Shown in pieces: positions 1 to 12,111 of a stretch of DNA of 64,000 nt. Within the stretch, counting starts at the first letter, position 1. The number at the start of each line of letters is the position of its first letter. The notes beneath the pieces are model-generated. The model was not told the origin of the DNA and made no database searches. It worked only from the letters and a program-made list of their open reading frames with translations. The position numbers and the translations under genes were made by a program. Source of the stretch: Cokeromyces recurvatus (taxonomy: Eukaryota > Mucoromycota > Mucoromycetes > Mucorales > Mucoraceae); assembly GCF_025118155.1 (NCBI RefSeq), contig NW_026251398.1, forward strand, positions 682,001 to 746,000, given 5' to 3'.

Positions 1-786
1 TATTAGAGGCTAAGGCATTACTGATACTAATCTTTTGTTGTTGGAGTACATAATCCTTTAATATGTTATATAGGCTATCTTGGCAGCAACTTACTTATTA
101 CATTAGTAAAACAGAAGAGCGCCTTGTACATTCAGAAAATCCCACATATATGCTTTGAGCAGTATTGATTCAGACACATTCCATTTTTTTTATTTATTAA
201 CGGGTTTACATTAAATAGATTCATATAGAACGTATAAGTTGAATAAACAGTCAAGATGAATGTGTAGTATTCATGTTTTACTATTTGATAATAGTCACTC
301 AACAGATGACATTTAAAAATTCCAATCATATAATCTTTTATAGTTCTTTTATATATATATATATATATAAAGGTACATCATTAATCAATTGTCTGAAATA
401 TTGAAACAATTTTTAATTTGAATTTTAATGTCTTAAAACTATCCTATCTTTATTTATCTAATATTTGACTGCCTATATCATATATAACAGACTAAAAAAA
501 AAAAGCTATTTCATAATATAGTAAAGTAATAGTTTTATCATGTATAATCCAGTGCTGTACAATACTTTAAATTTCTTAGATAGCTTGTCACTTTAGTGTC
601 TCAATTTTGATAGAGTAAAATACAACAAGTCCTTATTACTCCATAAAGGCTTTTTTTTTTGTATTCTATTATATTCTTGGATTAAATTCTCGAGAATTTA
701 ATGTATTGAGCATTTAGTGTTATTGGGGGGAAGGAGGAGGAGATTATGAAGTTTACAATAATAAGCATTTGTTTATTAATCCAGTG
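1..786. other. AT-rich intergenic sequence, no gene seen
   Basis: There is no ORF with protein-like composition. It holds a short TA repeat near 350-368, A and T runs, and a G-rich patch (about 725-742) just beyond the stop codon of the RNase H1 gene, probably in its 3' flank. Confidence 0.6.
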
Positions 787-1503
787 TTATTGATTTCTCT
801 GTGCACCTATGACAGCTAATTGGTCAGCACGTTCATTTCCATGTACACCACTATGGCCAGGAACATAAGAAAATTGTACTTCTCCTTTTCTCATATTCAT
901 TAAATCCAAAGCACGTTCAAACAAATCTCTGTTTTCTACTTCCTTTCCATTTGATGATCGCCAACCGTTTTGTACCCAATTTTTTGACCATTTAGTAATT
1001 GCGTTAATAACATATTGTGAATCTGTTCTGATTTCTAACAAACCATCGTCATCTAGACTTTGCTCCAAGGCACAAATAACGGCTTGTATTTCTGCTCTTT
1101 GATTTGTTTGCCGAGGGCCTAGTAGAGGAGCACTTACATTGCGTGAATCATTCTCACCCCAATAAACACCGTAACCAGCTCGGGCATTGCCATAGCCATT
1201 ATTTGATGAAGCACCGTCAGTATAAACAACAGTTACGGATCCAAGATCGGATTGATTAGTTCCTTCATTAGAAGGTATCACTTGTGCATACGCATTAGAA
1301 GGTTTATTATTATAGTTCTGTTGTGACAATGTAGAGGATGATATGGATCCAGACGCACAAAAACTTTGTGCCTCTTCATAGGTATTGAATTTCTTATAAA
1401 CAGCACCACTAAAACCTTGAACATTAGCCTGACATTCAGTCCATGTACTATAAATGCCTGGCTGTCGACCTTGTCTAACTGCATAGAAACCTTGCTTAGC
1501 CAT
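787..1503 (-). CDS. Ribonuclease H1
   Basis: This enzyme cleaves the RNA strand of RNA-DNA hybrids, acting on primers and R-loops in nucleus or mitochondria. The 238-residue product starts MAKQGFYAVRQGRQPGIY, the hybrid-binding (viroplasmin-like) N-terminal domain at about residues 3-47. A Ser/Asn-rich linker follows, then a type 1 RNase H domain with the four acidic residues in order: D of YTDGASSNNG, E of NQRAEIQA, D of RTDSQYV and D of GNERADQLA. The ORF is open further upstream to 1617, but the start at 1503 fits the family and the extra N-terminus is low complexity. It seems to be a single exon. It is divergent from the SUZ gene, with about 210 bp between starts. Confidence 0.93.
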   Translation of the reverse strand: MAKQGFYAVRQGRQPGIYSTWTECQANVQGFSGAVYKKFNTYEEAQSFCASGSISSSTLSQQNYNNKPSNAYAQVIPSNEGTNQSDLGSVTVVYTDGASSNNGYGNARAGYGVYWGENDSRNVSAPLLGPRQTNQRAEIQAVICALEQSLDDDGLLEIRTDSQYVINAITKWSKNWVQNGWRSSNGKEVENRDLFERALDLMNMRKGEVQFSYVPGHSGVHGNERADQLAVIGAQRNQ

Positions 1504-1715
1504 GATTGTCGAAATAACTCTCTTTTTAATTAGACCAAAAATATTGTTTAATGATAAAAATAGGTATACTGAAAAAGAAAAAGAAAAAAAAAAAGCCTTC
1601 CCTGAATAATAAACCACCAGTGAAGCAGCTTTATTATTTACTGCTAAATTTCATTGGATATAAATCCAATATTTAATTATATTTTACGTCTTTTTTTTTT
1701 TTTCTTTTGTTTGTT

Positions 1716-2340
1716 ATGTCAGAAAACGATCCTTGGGATGATTGGGAAACTGCTGCAGATGCTGGTGTAAAAACTTTTCTTTTATTTCATTTATTTTAAC
1801 AATAAATTGCTTTTTATTTCTGATCATAAATATATATATTTTTTTTTTCTTTTCTTTTCTTTTTCTTTTTCTTTATAAATTAAACATTGACATAGTTAAT
1901 CGATTATAAAAAACCAGATCCAAAGACAATAACAACTAGAACAAATCAACAAATATGGCAAAAAGCGTAAACAGAATAGAATAGCTTAAAATCCAAATAA
2001 AGTTTCTTCTAATCTTTTATTTTAATAGTAACAATTTTGCTACACCGATCATCATCCACACCAATAATGATCTTGGACACGCAGAATATAAACCCCAAGT
2101 GAGTTAAAACATTTCAATAGAATTCAGAATTTTTTTAACAATATTTTCCATTTCAAGTAGATGGTCATCTTGAAACGACCTGAAGAAGAAAAAATCAAAC
2201 AAAAGTTACAGAATGAAAAGACGATTGCAGAAAAACCCATAAAGGCCTTAGCGGAAAAAGTAAAAGATTATGAAAAAGCCAGACGTAAAATATTTGAAAA
2301 ATTTGAAGACATCCAAAACAATAGAGCAACAAAGAAATAA
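1716..2340 (+). CDS. SUZ RNA-binding domain protein (SZRD1-like)
   Basis: Small protein of 123 residues in four exons: 1716-1766, 1896-1966, 2029-2098 and 2161-2340. All joins keep phase and use GTAAAA, GTAAAC or GTGAGT donors with TAG acceptors. The start MSENDPWDDWETAADAG matches the W-E-AADSG opening of animal SZRD1. The last exon opens with MVILKRPEEEK and later has EKVKDYEKARRKIFEKFED, the two conserved halves of the SUZ motif, which binds RNA in other proteins. The cellular role is not established; an RNA-binding or mRNA-regulation role is inference from the domain. No exon reaches 60 codons of open frame from its own ATG, so the gene is easy to miss. Confidence 0.8.
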
Positions 2341-3303
2341 ATAAAGCAATAAAAATGATTCTATTTCGTCTTTAGATATAGTGTGTCTCTAGTTTATTAT
2401 TCAAAGCTTTACCTGTCTTTTTTTTTTCTGTCTCAATAGATAGGGTTATAAATACTGATATTAAGTACATATTTCCTAGCGTATATTTATTTAATCGTGC
2501 TATGTATATAGTTCTACTAACAAATCAATAATACTGTTAGAAGAGATGATACATAAGTAAGAAAGAAAGAACTTTTATAGATATAAGCATAGTTTTAAAC
2601 ATGATACGGGTCTATATATCTTTGATAAAATAGAGCCCTTTAGACTCTATTCGTCAATGAACTACTAAGACCTCTTTGTTTTTTTCTATTTTTAAGAAAA
2701 GTTTACATACCCTCTTAGATTTAAACAAATTCACTCTGTAAAGTAACGAAAACAATCATGATGAAAGGGGGGGATTGAGTTAGCAAGAGTTAAAAAGTAA
2801 CGGAAAAGAGCAAAGATTCTCAAAATAAGGGAAGAATTCTAACAGCCATTTTTAAGAAAAGTAGATCAATATATTATAATTGACTAGAATCTGATATCTG
2901 TAAATATAGAGTAGCATAGCATTTTGGCTTATAAAAATGATCAAATCAAGCATGTTCTTGTTGATCGTTGTCTCTACATATAAAATTTAGATTTGTACAA
3001 GCAAATATGTCTAATATTATGCTGCTTAAACTTACTTTGTCTTATCATCTTTGACCAATTATTCTTTTCTTGTTCTAAATGACTCTTTTCTTCTTCTTCT
3101 TTAATCATCAATACAACTTGTTCCTTTAGAAATGATTTTTACCACGCTCAAGTATGACAATCAATCAAAATCTTGTTATTAGATGTCGTCGGATTTTAAA
3201 AAACACTATAGACGATTCTTTTTTTTTTTTTTTTCCTGCTTTCAATGCTAATTATGAGAGAATCTTTACACTTTCCCCTAGAATATGGAGATCTATTAGT
3301 AAA

Positions 3304-3346
<43 letters not shown>

Positions 3347-3616
3347 TAAAGCGTAAGTTTCACACTTATACGCTCGACTAGACTTTAACTTGAATAAATA
3401 TTAATTTGAAAAAATTTAGTTCTACATGTAGGTTTGTCATACTGAGTTACAAAAAAAATAATCTTTTTAGAACCAATTGTATTATTAACCATCAACATTT
3501 CAGCTCAAGGAACCCTGCTACGGCCATTTTAGAAAAAAAAAAGTTGGTTTTTTTCTTTTTTCGTTTCGTTTTTTTTTTCTCTTTTTTTTTAAAAAAAACT
3601 AACTTATATAACAAGT
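2341..3616. other. Intergenic, with a possible isolated coiled-coil exon
   Basis: Mostly AT-rich DNA with an A40 run at 3305-3344 and T runs near 3220 and 3545-3590. On the minus strand, about 3035-3130, a short open stretch reads as charged coiled-coil (contains KEEEEKSHLEQEKNNW) and ends at a consensus GTAAGT donor. I could not join it to a complete gene. Confidence 0.4.
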
Positions 3617-4436
3617 ATGCTTCCTATCTCTTCTCTTCGTAATGCAGCTACCATGTCAGTTAGACGCACTGCTGTTATGAGAATTGTTAAGCCATCTATT
3701 CCATTAACTATACATCGTACTTTTGCTACAGAAAATAATGGTAAGGAAGAAAATTCAAAGGAAGGTGAAGCTAATAACACCGATGGTGAAAATACACCTA
3801 AAATCGAATTAACTGAAGAAGCAAAGAAGCTGCTTGCTGAAAAGGATAAACAACTTGCTGAGATTAAGGTAATAATAATAATAAAATGGAGAAAGAGAAA
3901 GAGTGAAATTGAGTGGAATAAAGGAAAAGCTGAAAAAAATAAAAAATAAAATAAATACATAGGACGCTTATCTTCGTTGCCTCGCTGATCAAGAAAATAT
4001 TCGTGAACGTAGTCGTAAAGAAATTGAAACAACTAAAGAATATGCAATTCAAAAATTCGCCAAAGATTTATTGGATACAGTAGATATTCTGAATATGGCA
4101 TTAATAGCTGTCCCAACTGAATTACGATCCAAAGAAACTTCAGTTAAATCAGAGATTGCTACAGATGCAGGAAAGATACTTGATCAACTGACAAACCTCT
4201 ATACCGGTCTTTCAATGACAGAATCAGAACTTATCAAGGCATTAAAACGTCATGGAGTTGAACGTGAGAACCCAGAAGGACAATTATTCGATCCTAATAA
4301 GCATCAAGCACTTTTCCAAGCTCCTGTACCTAATAAGGAGGCAGGCACTATTTTTGTTGTTCAAAAGATGGGTTATACACTTAAGGGTCGTGTGCTTCGT
4401 CCTGCTCAAGTGGGTGTTGTGGCTGAATCATCGTAA
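3617..4436 (+). CDS. MGE1: Mitochondrial GrpE nucleotide-exchange factor (Mge1)
   Basis: Exchange factor for mitochondrial Hsp70 in protein import and folding in the matrix. Two exons, 3617-3868 and 3963-4436, give 241 residues. Residues 1 to about 37 are rich in Arg, Ser and Thr with no acidic residue, as in a mitochondrial presequence, ending near RTFATENN. An acidic linker follows, then a long helix (EEAKKLLAEKDKQLAEIKDAYLRC crosses the intron) with the family motif LRCLADQENIRERS. The beta domain carries FDPNKHQALFQAP and GYTLKGRVLRPAQVGV, the GrpE C-terminal signature. The leader is a T-rich tract. It converges on the LAMTOR5-like gene, about 94 bp between stops. Confidence 0.95.
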
Positions 4437-4530
4437 AAAAAAATAAATTGTATATTATAGAAACAATAATAAATGTAATTACGTGTGCATAAAAACCAAA
4501 AAAAAAAACTGCCTTTTTAATAGTTAAAAA

Positions 4531-4987
4531 TTACATAAAGATAGCTAAAGTAAATGTTCCTTCATTACGAATAATAACTTGACTACAGTATAAAATCGTT
4601 ATAATAAATTAATAAATGTTTGGAATTAGCACATTTACCTATTTTCGTATTCAATGTTTATTGTGGGGCATTCTGCTTTATCTTCTTGAATATTATCAAG
4701 ATTACGTGCTGTATTAGCAATTGATGTAATAAAAGCTGCTGACTCTGGTTTTGCTAATCCTCTTGCTTTATTATAATAATTTAAGTTGAAATGTCATGAC
4801 CTGATTTCAAATTTATTTACCTCCTAAACAAAATCCTCTTTCATCTGCCACTAATACTCCTTTTACTCCTTCTCTATTTGCTCTAATTTAATAAATTTTA
4901 CATTATTCACAATGTCTCTTTTACTGCCTTTTTTTTTTTGGTTTTGATTTACATATTATCGAGAGTTGTTATCAGTTCAGATTCCAT
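4531..4987 (-). CDS. Ragulator subunit LAMTOR5-like (HBXIP)
   Basis: Roadblock-fold protein of about 90 residues, likely part of the Ragulator complex that tethers Rag GTPases and TORC1 to the vacuole or lysosome. Four exons on the minus strand: 4953-4987 (MESELITTLDN), a second near 4822-4898 (ANREGVKGVLVADERGFCLG), a third near 4640-4766 (ARGLAKPESAAFITSIANTA), and 4531-4582 (QVIIRNEGTFTLAIFM, stop). This follows human LAMTOR5 along its length: GVLCTDSQGLNLGCRG aligns with GVLVADERGFCLGARG, and the terminal NIMIQKHDGITVAVHKM aligns with QVIIRNEGTFTLAIFM. No exon is long enough for a simple ORF search. It is divergent from the TACC-like gene. Confidence 0.8.
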
Positions 4988-5151
4988 TTTAAATGAGTTT
5001 AAAGTAAAGAGAAACACGTTGTTTATTGACACATATTATGACCAATAAAATTGGGGTGTTCGTAGTTTGCTATTTCTATGTAGATTACACCACTGTTGAT
5101 ATATGGTAATACTTTTTTTTTTTTTTTTTTTCTACACACATATTTGTACTT

Positions 5152-5207
<56 letters not shown>

Positions 5208-5210
5208 ACA

Positions 5211-5944
5211 ATGGTCACTGTATCCGAAATAACAAGTTCACAATCACCTAATATTGCCACTAATAAAGATACACCTTCAAAAATAGATCTTAATGCGTTA
5301 GCAAGTAAACTTATATAAAAGTGACATTAAGAATTTCAAAAAGAGAGGGAAAAAAAAATTAATCTATTATTAATTTATTTATTTTAGATCTACCTGATGA
5401 TCAGTTTTTTGACGCATTGAAAAAGAAATCTACAAATCCAGAAATAACACAAGAATATCGCGCAGTCCTTGAGCGTCTTATTCATAGTTGTGAAGTTGAT
5501 CATCAAGTGGTAGAACAAAAAACAAAGGAAGTGGCTGAATATAGTCGTAAAATTCTAGCTGTATATGATCAATATCGAGTGCTAGAGAAGATGTTCAAGG
5601 AGGAGCATAAGCAAGTATTGGAAATATTAGATCAAAAAGCACAATTAGAGATAAAAGTGAAAGAGCAAGAGAAAATAATTGAACAAAATACAACACATTA
5701 TAACGAACTAAAACAACGTATGGAGCTTCAAAGGGATGAATTTTTAAAACAGGCTACAAAACAAGCATTAGGAAGACGTAATATTGAAACAAAGTTAATG
5801 GAAAAGGATGAAGAATTGTCTAATTTGAAAAATGAAAATGATAAGCTTAAACAACATATAGCAATCTATGTAGGGCTTCAACAATTACAGCAGCAGCAAC
5901 TACGTCAACAGCAACAACTCCCATATCAACAACAGCATCCTTAA
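5211..5944 (+). CDS. Coiled-coil protein, TACC-like
   Basis: Two exons, 5211-5304 and 5388-5944, give 216 residues. After about 32 residues of disordered Ser/Thr-rich N-terminus, residues 45-195 are almost unbroken heptad-type coiled coil, ending in a Gln-rich tail. The pattern with QYRVLEKMFKEEHKQVLEIL, then KVKEQEKIIEQNTTHYNELK, then EELSNLKNENDKLKQHI resembles the C-terminal TACC domain of microtubule-associated spindle-pole proteins, but coiled coils mislead and this is tentative. The start codon is only 4 bp after a T53 run (5154-5206), so the leader is either very short or nearly all U. It converges on the Skt5-like gene. Confidence 0.7.
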
Positions 5945-6225
5945 CAGCAATAATAAAAGTCAAGAGTTTATGTATCTTGCTTTGTTATTTTATTTTATAT
6001 GTAAAGAATATAGTCTTCTATTATTATTATTATTATTATCGTTTTTGTTTTATATCATATAAAAGAATATTATCTATAATGTGTATAATTATATATATGT
6101 GGATTTAGGGTAATAAAAATGATATCTACTATAAATCCAATATTCTTTATTATCATACTATACTATACCATACATAAATGATTCGTTTTTGCCCCCTCCC
6201 TTTTTTTTTTTTTTCTCTTTAATTA

Positions 6226-7369
6226 TCACTCTTTCAATGTAGAAATACTAGTATCACTATCATTTGCATTTTTTGGTAAAGGAGACTTGAGGAATATGGC
6301 AGCCTTTTGAAAGAAGGTTATATCTGAATCTTGTTGTTGTTTTTTAGTATGAGTGGATAGATCAAGACCTGTTCTTTCGTTTGTTAATGCAAAAGTTGAT
6401 ATTGATCTATTTAAATTATTATCTTTTGGTTTAGTAAGGCTTTTCTTTGTCATGAAGGATGATATAGATAGCGATATAGATAATGGTCTATGATTTTTGT
6501 CGTTATTCACAAGTGAAGGTGAATACATGTGTAATTTTTGAATCGCTCGTACTTCACCATGATCAGCTGCTTTACGATACCAGGCCATAGCGACATTTTG
6601 ATCTTTGACAGTACCTATGCCCATTTCAAATAAATAACCTATGATATATTCCGCTTTCGGTAAACCCTGTTGAGCTGCCGACATGGCCCATGTGTAAGCT
6701 TGTTCAGCAGAGATAGTAAGAAGAGTAGAGAGATCTGAAAGATACCAAGCTGCTAATGCAAGGCAAGCCTCAGGATGATTCTGCTCTGCAGCTATGCGAT
6801 AATATTGAATAGAGAGTTGAGGATGAAGATTGCAGTTGAGTTTACCCAATTTGTAACATTCGCCAAGACGATACGCAGAGGGTGCATACCCTAGGGCAGC
6901 GGCCTCATGATAGAGACTGACAGCGTAATCAGGATCATAAAACACAATCGAGTCTACACCCTTTTCATGAAGAAGGGCTAACTCATGCAATGCATGTGGG
7001 TATTGAACTGTTGCTGCTTCAGCTGATCGTTTGAGCCATTTATGACCATTTCTAGTACTACGTGTAAGGTTTAATTCTCCTTTCATCTCTGCTAATCCAA
7101 GACGATACATGGCTCCTGGATGATTTAATGCTGCTGCTTTCCTAATAATAGTATTTAATACACTATTTTAATTTTATATCTATTTAAGATAATATATATA
7201 TATATACATACCTATAATACTGCACTGCTTTACTTTTATCTTTTTTTGTGCCTAGTCCCTCTTCATAACATTTTGCAGTTCTATAAAAAATATATATATA
7301 TATTATATGAATAACTGATCTTTTGTAAATACATAAGAATATCCATCCTTTTTTTTTAAGATTTATATA

Positions 7370-7431
<62 letters not shown>

Positions 7432-8315
7432 CTGTCTCTCTCTTTCTCTTTCCCCTCCCCCTTATAACTATATATATATAAATACATATATATATGTATA
7501 GTTCCCCTCTTTTCAATGGTTTCCATATATAATATTATCTTATATTAATAGATTTCTGTAACTCCCTTTTCTTTCCTCTGATATTTCACTAAAAATAGAT
7601 TGGCATATTTTATAAATTTGAAAGACACATACCTATACACTGCATCAGGATGTTTACGCTTGGCTGATTGAACAAAGAAAGCAAAGGCCTTTTCATGACT
7701 GTTTGTTGCCTTTAGGATACCAGATGCATACATATTTGCGAGATAATACTGAGACTCACTATGCCTTCGCATAGCTATCTGTTTTAATAACCTTTTGGCC
7801 TCTAAAATATAGGTTTGACGCTGTAAATTGATTTCCTTTTCATCCGGAGGAATCTTATTGTCTCTACTATCTAATGTACTTTCATTACTATTATAGCTAC
7901 TGACAGTAGAAGAAGACAAAGAGGTTTGCATAGAGGGTTGCAGACGCTTTGCTGCCTCGACTAAAAAGATGGCAAAGTCGCATTGAATATCCATATCATT
8001 CGTCTTTTTCACGTTTTCCCGATACATATCGATTGTTTTGGGGTAGGAGAGTAAAGATGCCTTATCTCCTGGCTTAAGATGGGAATGATCAAATAGAAAA
8101 GGATCGTTTGAATTGTACTGTGAGTCTGTCAGTGAAGGTCGATGATGATGAGCATGCAATTGTGTTGTACTAGAGTTGCTGCTTACAGATAGAATTGCAT
8201 TGATTTGTTTATTCGGTGGATCGTTTGTCCAAAAACTATTTTCGTCAAGTAATTCTATCTTTGTATCCATAGATGTTGTAAGTGTATCTGATAAAGGTGT
8301 TTTCAATGTTGGCAT
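6226..8315 (-). CDS. Skt5/Chs4-type chitin synthase activator (Sel1 repeats)
   Basis: Likely activates or anchors a class IV-type chitin synthase at sites of wall growth. Three exons (7633-8315, 7212-7280, 6226-7141) give 555 residues with phase kept at both joins. The N-terminal 90 residues are disordered. YRENVKKTNDMDIQCDFA is the typical Skt5 entry into the repeats. Sel1 motifs follow, for example CYEEGLGTKKDKSKAVQYY spanning exon 2, YRLGECYKLG, and YIIGYLFEMGIGTVKDQNVA. The tail is Ser/Thr-rich and ends STLKE, so the C-terminal CaaX prenylation box found in yeast Skt5 is absent. Intron 1 (7281-7632) contains an A57 run. I am sure of the Sel1 family and fairly sure of the Skt5 group. Confidence 0.85.
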
Positions 8316-9288
8316 TATACTCACTTTGTAGATAGTATACACCTAAACAAAAATGTATTAATGTAATTCTTATCTTGGAAAAAAAAAAGAATAAATATTG
8401 ATAAAAAATAAAAAAATAAAAAAGAATAGATACAAATATATATTTATATAAGTATGTATATCTCATACATATATATAGACTAGTTAAAAACTGTCCATAT
8501 GCCATATTTCAAAATATATATGATTTAAAAAGAAGGGGGGGGAAGAAAAAAAGAGATCGACTGTAGATTATACATTATATTGGTAATTCTAGCTTATGTA
8601 AATTTATGTAGTTTTTTGTTGTTGTTGTATAATGCTTTAAGAAGAGTTTATTCGTAAATATATATATGCTCCATTTTATATATGATGATTATAAGACTAA
8701 TTTATGATATTTGTTGATTATCTCCAGTACAAAACCTTTATTACTCAGAATATATAATATCATGTAAATGAGTAGGCTTTATTAATAGATATGTAATTTG
8801 GATACTACATGCATTAAATGGCGAATATACAACAATACATAGGATTGTTCCATATGAACATTGTATATACATGCATATTTGTATATTAATATAGAATAGC
8901 CAGTAGTTGATGTCTAGAAGATCTATGTACATATATTGAAAATTCTTAACTACTGTATTTTTTTTTTTCATTGATAAGATGGTTTATTAATACATAAACA
9001 CACTTTTATATGTAATTGTAATGTGTTAGTGAATAGATTCTCCTATGGACTAAGTTTACTCACTTATTTTGAAGCCAATGTGTTTATATGCATATGATGC
9101 TATACATTATATATGTACATCAACATCTTGGCTATTCTCATTCTTTTAATGATAATAGCATCAAATAGTTATCATCATTTTTATATGTAGAAATTTGAAA
9201 AGAATTAAAAAATAAGTTACTGTGTAAACACACCATACTCTTGGTCTGCATATACAATCGTCTAAACCATGCTCTCTACTACGATAAT

Positions 9289-9337
<49 letters not shown>

Positions 9338-9694
9338 CATATATATAATGAATACAAGTATCAGACAAATATTGATATGTCTAATTAGTGATTATGAATC
9401 CAATCAATTGATCCTTATACCATTTTTTTTTGGCAAATATATCTTATGATATGGAAGCTTTATAGTTTCATCTAGAACTCTTTTTGCTATATCATACCCT
9501 ATTCTTTAATGAATACCCTCCTGATGTGATCAGAAGACTGAGTGGCAAAAATGTTTTTCCCGGCATTTCATAGTTATTTAGATATTTGAAAGATATTCTT
9601 CAATCTAATATGTCTATAGGAGATAGGTCGATTCTATATGACACTGTCTTTTTGTCAAATAGCTAGACTTATTGTACTGTATCTATACTTTCTT

Positions 9695-9748
<54 letters not shown>

Positions 9749-10449
9749 TGAATAAATAACTCGGTGTAGAAACATTATAAAACAGTTGAAAATGGACCTA
9801 ACTCTACTGATACTGGGTATCTATAACTCTAATTGTTGTTATTTTTTTTTCTTCCTGTAAATTCCATTAAGGGTCAAAATTTCAAAGCATCATATTTTTA
9901 AGCTATCTTTTTTATAGCATCTAATAAATAACTATTTTGTGACAATATGAATAGACTTATTTTTATCCACAAAGTACCTTTAAAAACCATTGTATGTTCT
10001 TTATATCGTTGACTAATTGTTCTATTTATTTTAAAATTTCAATGTTGCCTTTATAGTCTATTGAGGTATATACAAGTCAATTATTTTAAATAGTGGCAGT
10101 GTCGTAATAATAAATTTGTATCTATTACCATTGAACAAAAATAGTAAATAAATAAATGATCGTAGAAATTACTGCTCTATTTCATACCATCATTTCAAAC
10201 TTTATCTCGTATTCATCATTTACTACCAGTCTTTGTTTACGAATTTATAATTGGATCTTAGTATTTATATATATATATATATAAAAAGTAAGCATGTCAC
10301 TATTAACTTTCATTATGTTATGTTTTATTTAATAATAAAAAGAACATGTCTGCACATAAACAAAACTGCTTATAATTAAAAGTCGATCAACTTTCTTCAA
10401 TTTATTTAGTATAAGACCAAGTACCATATATCGTGTGTTATTAACAGTA
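8316..10449. other. Long AT-rich intergenic region
   Basis: 2.1 kb without a recognisable gene. It contains A42 (9292-9333), T48 (9697-9744), TA repeats near 10270, and one ORF of 76 codons (8741-8971, minus) that is Ile/Tyr-rich and looks like chance. No tRNA or rRNA was seen. It carries the 5' region of the Skt5-like gene and the 3' region of the prephenate dehydrogenase gene. Confidence 0.6.
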
Positions 10450-12111
10450 TTAATTTTTTTGTATAGTAATATTTTTAGAAATCATGGAAATCATTTTGTT
10501 ACCAATGACTGTACTTTCTGCAAATTGATCTTTAAAATAGTTTTGTGTTTCTTCAAACCGTTTTTGATATCCTTCCATACTGCCTAATGAAACAGATTCT
10601 GCCCAGCCTCTTGCACAAGTAACAAATTCCATATCATCCGGTCTAATGTCTTTACGATATAAAGCGGCTTGAATAGCATCATCTAACATGGCTGGATTAC
10701 GGAATAAATATTCTGTAATTCCCCTATGTGTAACACGTATAAGTGAGTTTATATTTCAAAAAAAAAAGTCTCCCTTACATCCATAATCTGAAAATCGGCG
10801 TCTGGCAAACCATATGCTCATAAGGATTTAGTCCTAGTTTATGCCAACAATCTACCATAGCTAATAGTGATAAGTGCGAATTAGGTGTTCTCCTTTCTTT
10901 GGGAATCTTGGAAAGAGAAAATTCATCTAATATTTGATCGTCTAATAAGATAGGGACATGGTCCTTTTGAAGGCCTCCAAAGACAAAGTCTCCAGCTTTT
11001 TTAACTCTTGCTCTAAATTCTTCTTCCTTTTCCTGAATCATCAATTTAAACAAGTCAGCAACACTAAGTGCATATTGTGTAATTTGAACTTTAGCTATAG
11101 GATTCATAATGGCTAGACCTGCGTACACATGCCATTTATTACTATAAATGCGCAAAGCAACATTCACTTTAACATTCTCAATTCCACCTACAAAATGCGG
11201 TAATAACCACTACAAACAAAAAAATAAGTGTTAAATTATTATCATCATCATCATTTTAAGACATTTTACAGGGAATTGATTATTAGCTCTCCAGGCGCTT
11301 CCCATAGATAAAAATGCAGCATGAGTAACAGCTTGAGTATCTGCTGTGATACGATCATGCTCTTCAGCACTAAGATGAACTATATTGGACTTGAAGCAAG
11401 ATAAAATTTTAACCACTAAATCTAATTTTTCTTTAGTTCCACGATGATTAATGACAATCAAGGGCTGTCCTTTAGGGTCAACTGCAGGCCCATGCATAGA
11501 ATGACAAGATATAATATGAACATCCTTTGGTAAATATTTTTCAAATGCTTCAATTTCAGGTTTTTTCACTGAAGTCTAAAAAGTTTGATAAGCGTATAAT
11601 TCCATGCAATTTTTATTTATTTACCTGACCGGCAACAATGGCACCAATTTTAGTAGCTAAGGATATAGTTAACACAAATGATCCATATTTGCAAACAGTA
11701 CTTCACTTACCAGGACCATATTGTTTTACAACAGAATTAATATATTCTGCTTCAACAGAATACATTATCCAATCACAACGTCTAGATATATGATACCCAT
11801 CAGGTAAAACACGAATATTTGTTCCTTATTTTTATTTAATACATATACATCATCATTTTTGATTATCTATTTTGATGATACCTTCAAAATCCTTTTTAAG
11901 ACTTTCATATTTTTCTGGAAGATCACACACATTAACACTGATGAATAAAAAATAAATAAATAAATAAAACGATCCATTCTATTTCTCATTTAGACATGAA
12001 GTTGCAATTACTTTACTTTTTCCAGCCAGCATTTGAAAAAGTATGGGCATAGAAACGACCCATACCACCAGCACCAATTATTCCAATCTCTATAGTTTCT
12101 TTTTCATTCAT
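10450..12111 (-). CDS. TYR1: Prephenate dehydrogenase (NADP+), tyrosine synthesis
   Basis: Oxidative decarboxylation of prephenate to 4-hydroxyphenylpyruvate, the branch to tyrosine, in the cytosol. Seven exons, all phase-consistent: 12017-12111, 11882-11937, 11711-11824, 11625-11656, 11270-11575, 10779-11209, 10450-10723; 435 residues, the usual fungal length. The N-terminus EIGIIGAGGMGRFYAHTF is the Rossmann dinucleotide-binding motif. CDWIMYSVEAEYINSVVKQYGP, then GAIVAGQTSVK, and SCHSMHGPAVDPKGQPLIVI are family signatures; the His of the HGP segment lies in the active-site region. The short 32-bp exon 4 would be dropped by many gene finders. Confidence 0.94.

Noticed and set aside
3154..3381. 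75-codon ORF on plus strand
   Set aside because: It is mostly poly-Phe and poly-Lys from T and A runs.
3604..4032. 142-codon ORF opposite the Mge1 gene
   Set aside because: Antisense shadow of a securely identified coding exon, with hydrophobic low-complexity content.
7184..7516. 110-codon minus-strand ORF with poly-Phe
   Set aside because: It crosses the A57 run in intron 1 of the Skt5-like gene; only the 69-bp exon 7212-7280 within it is real.
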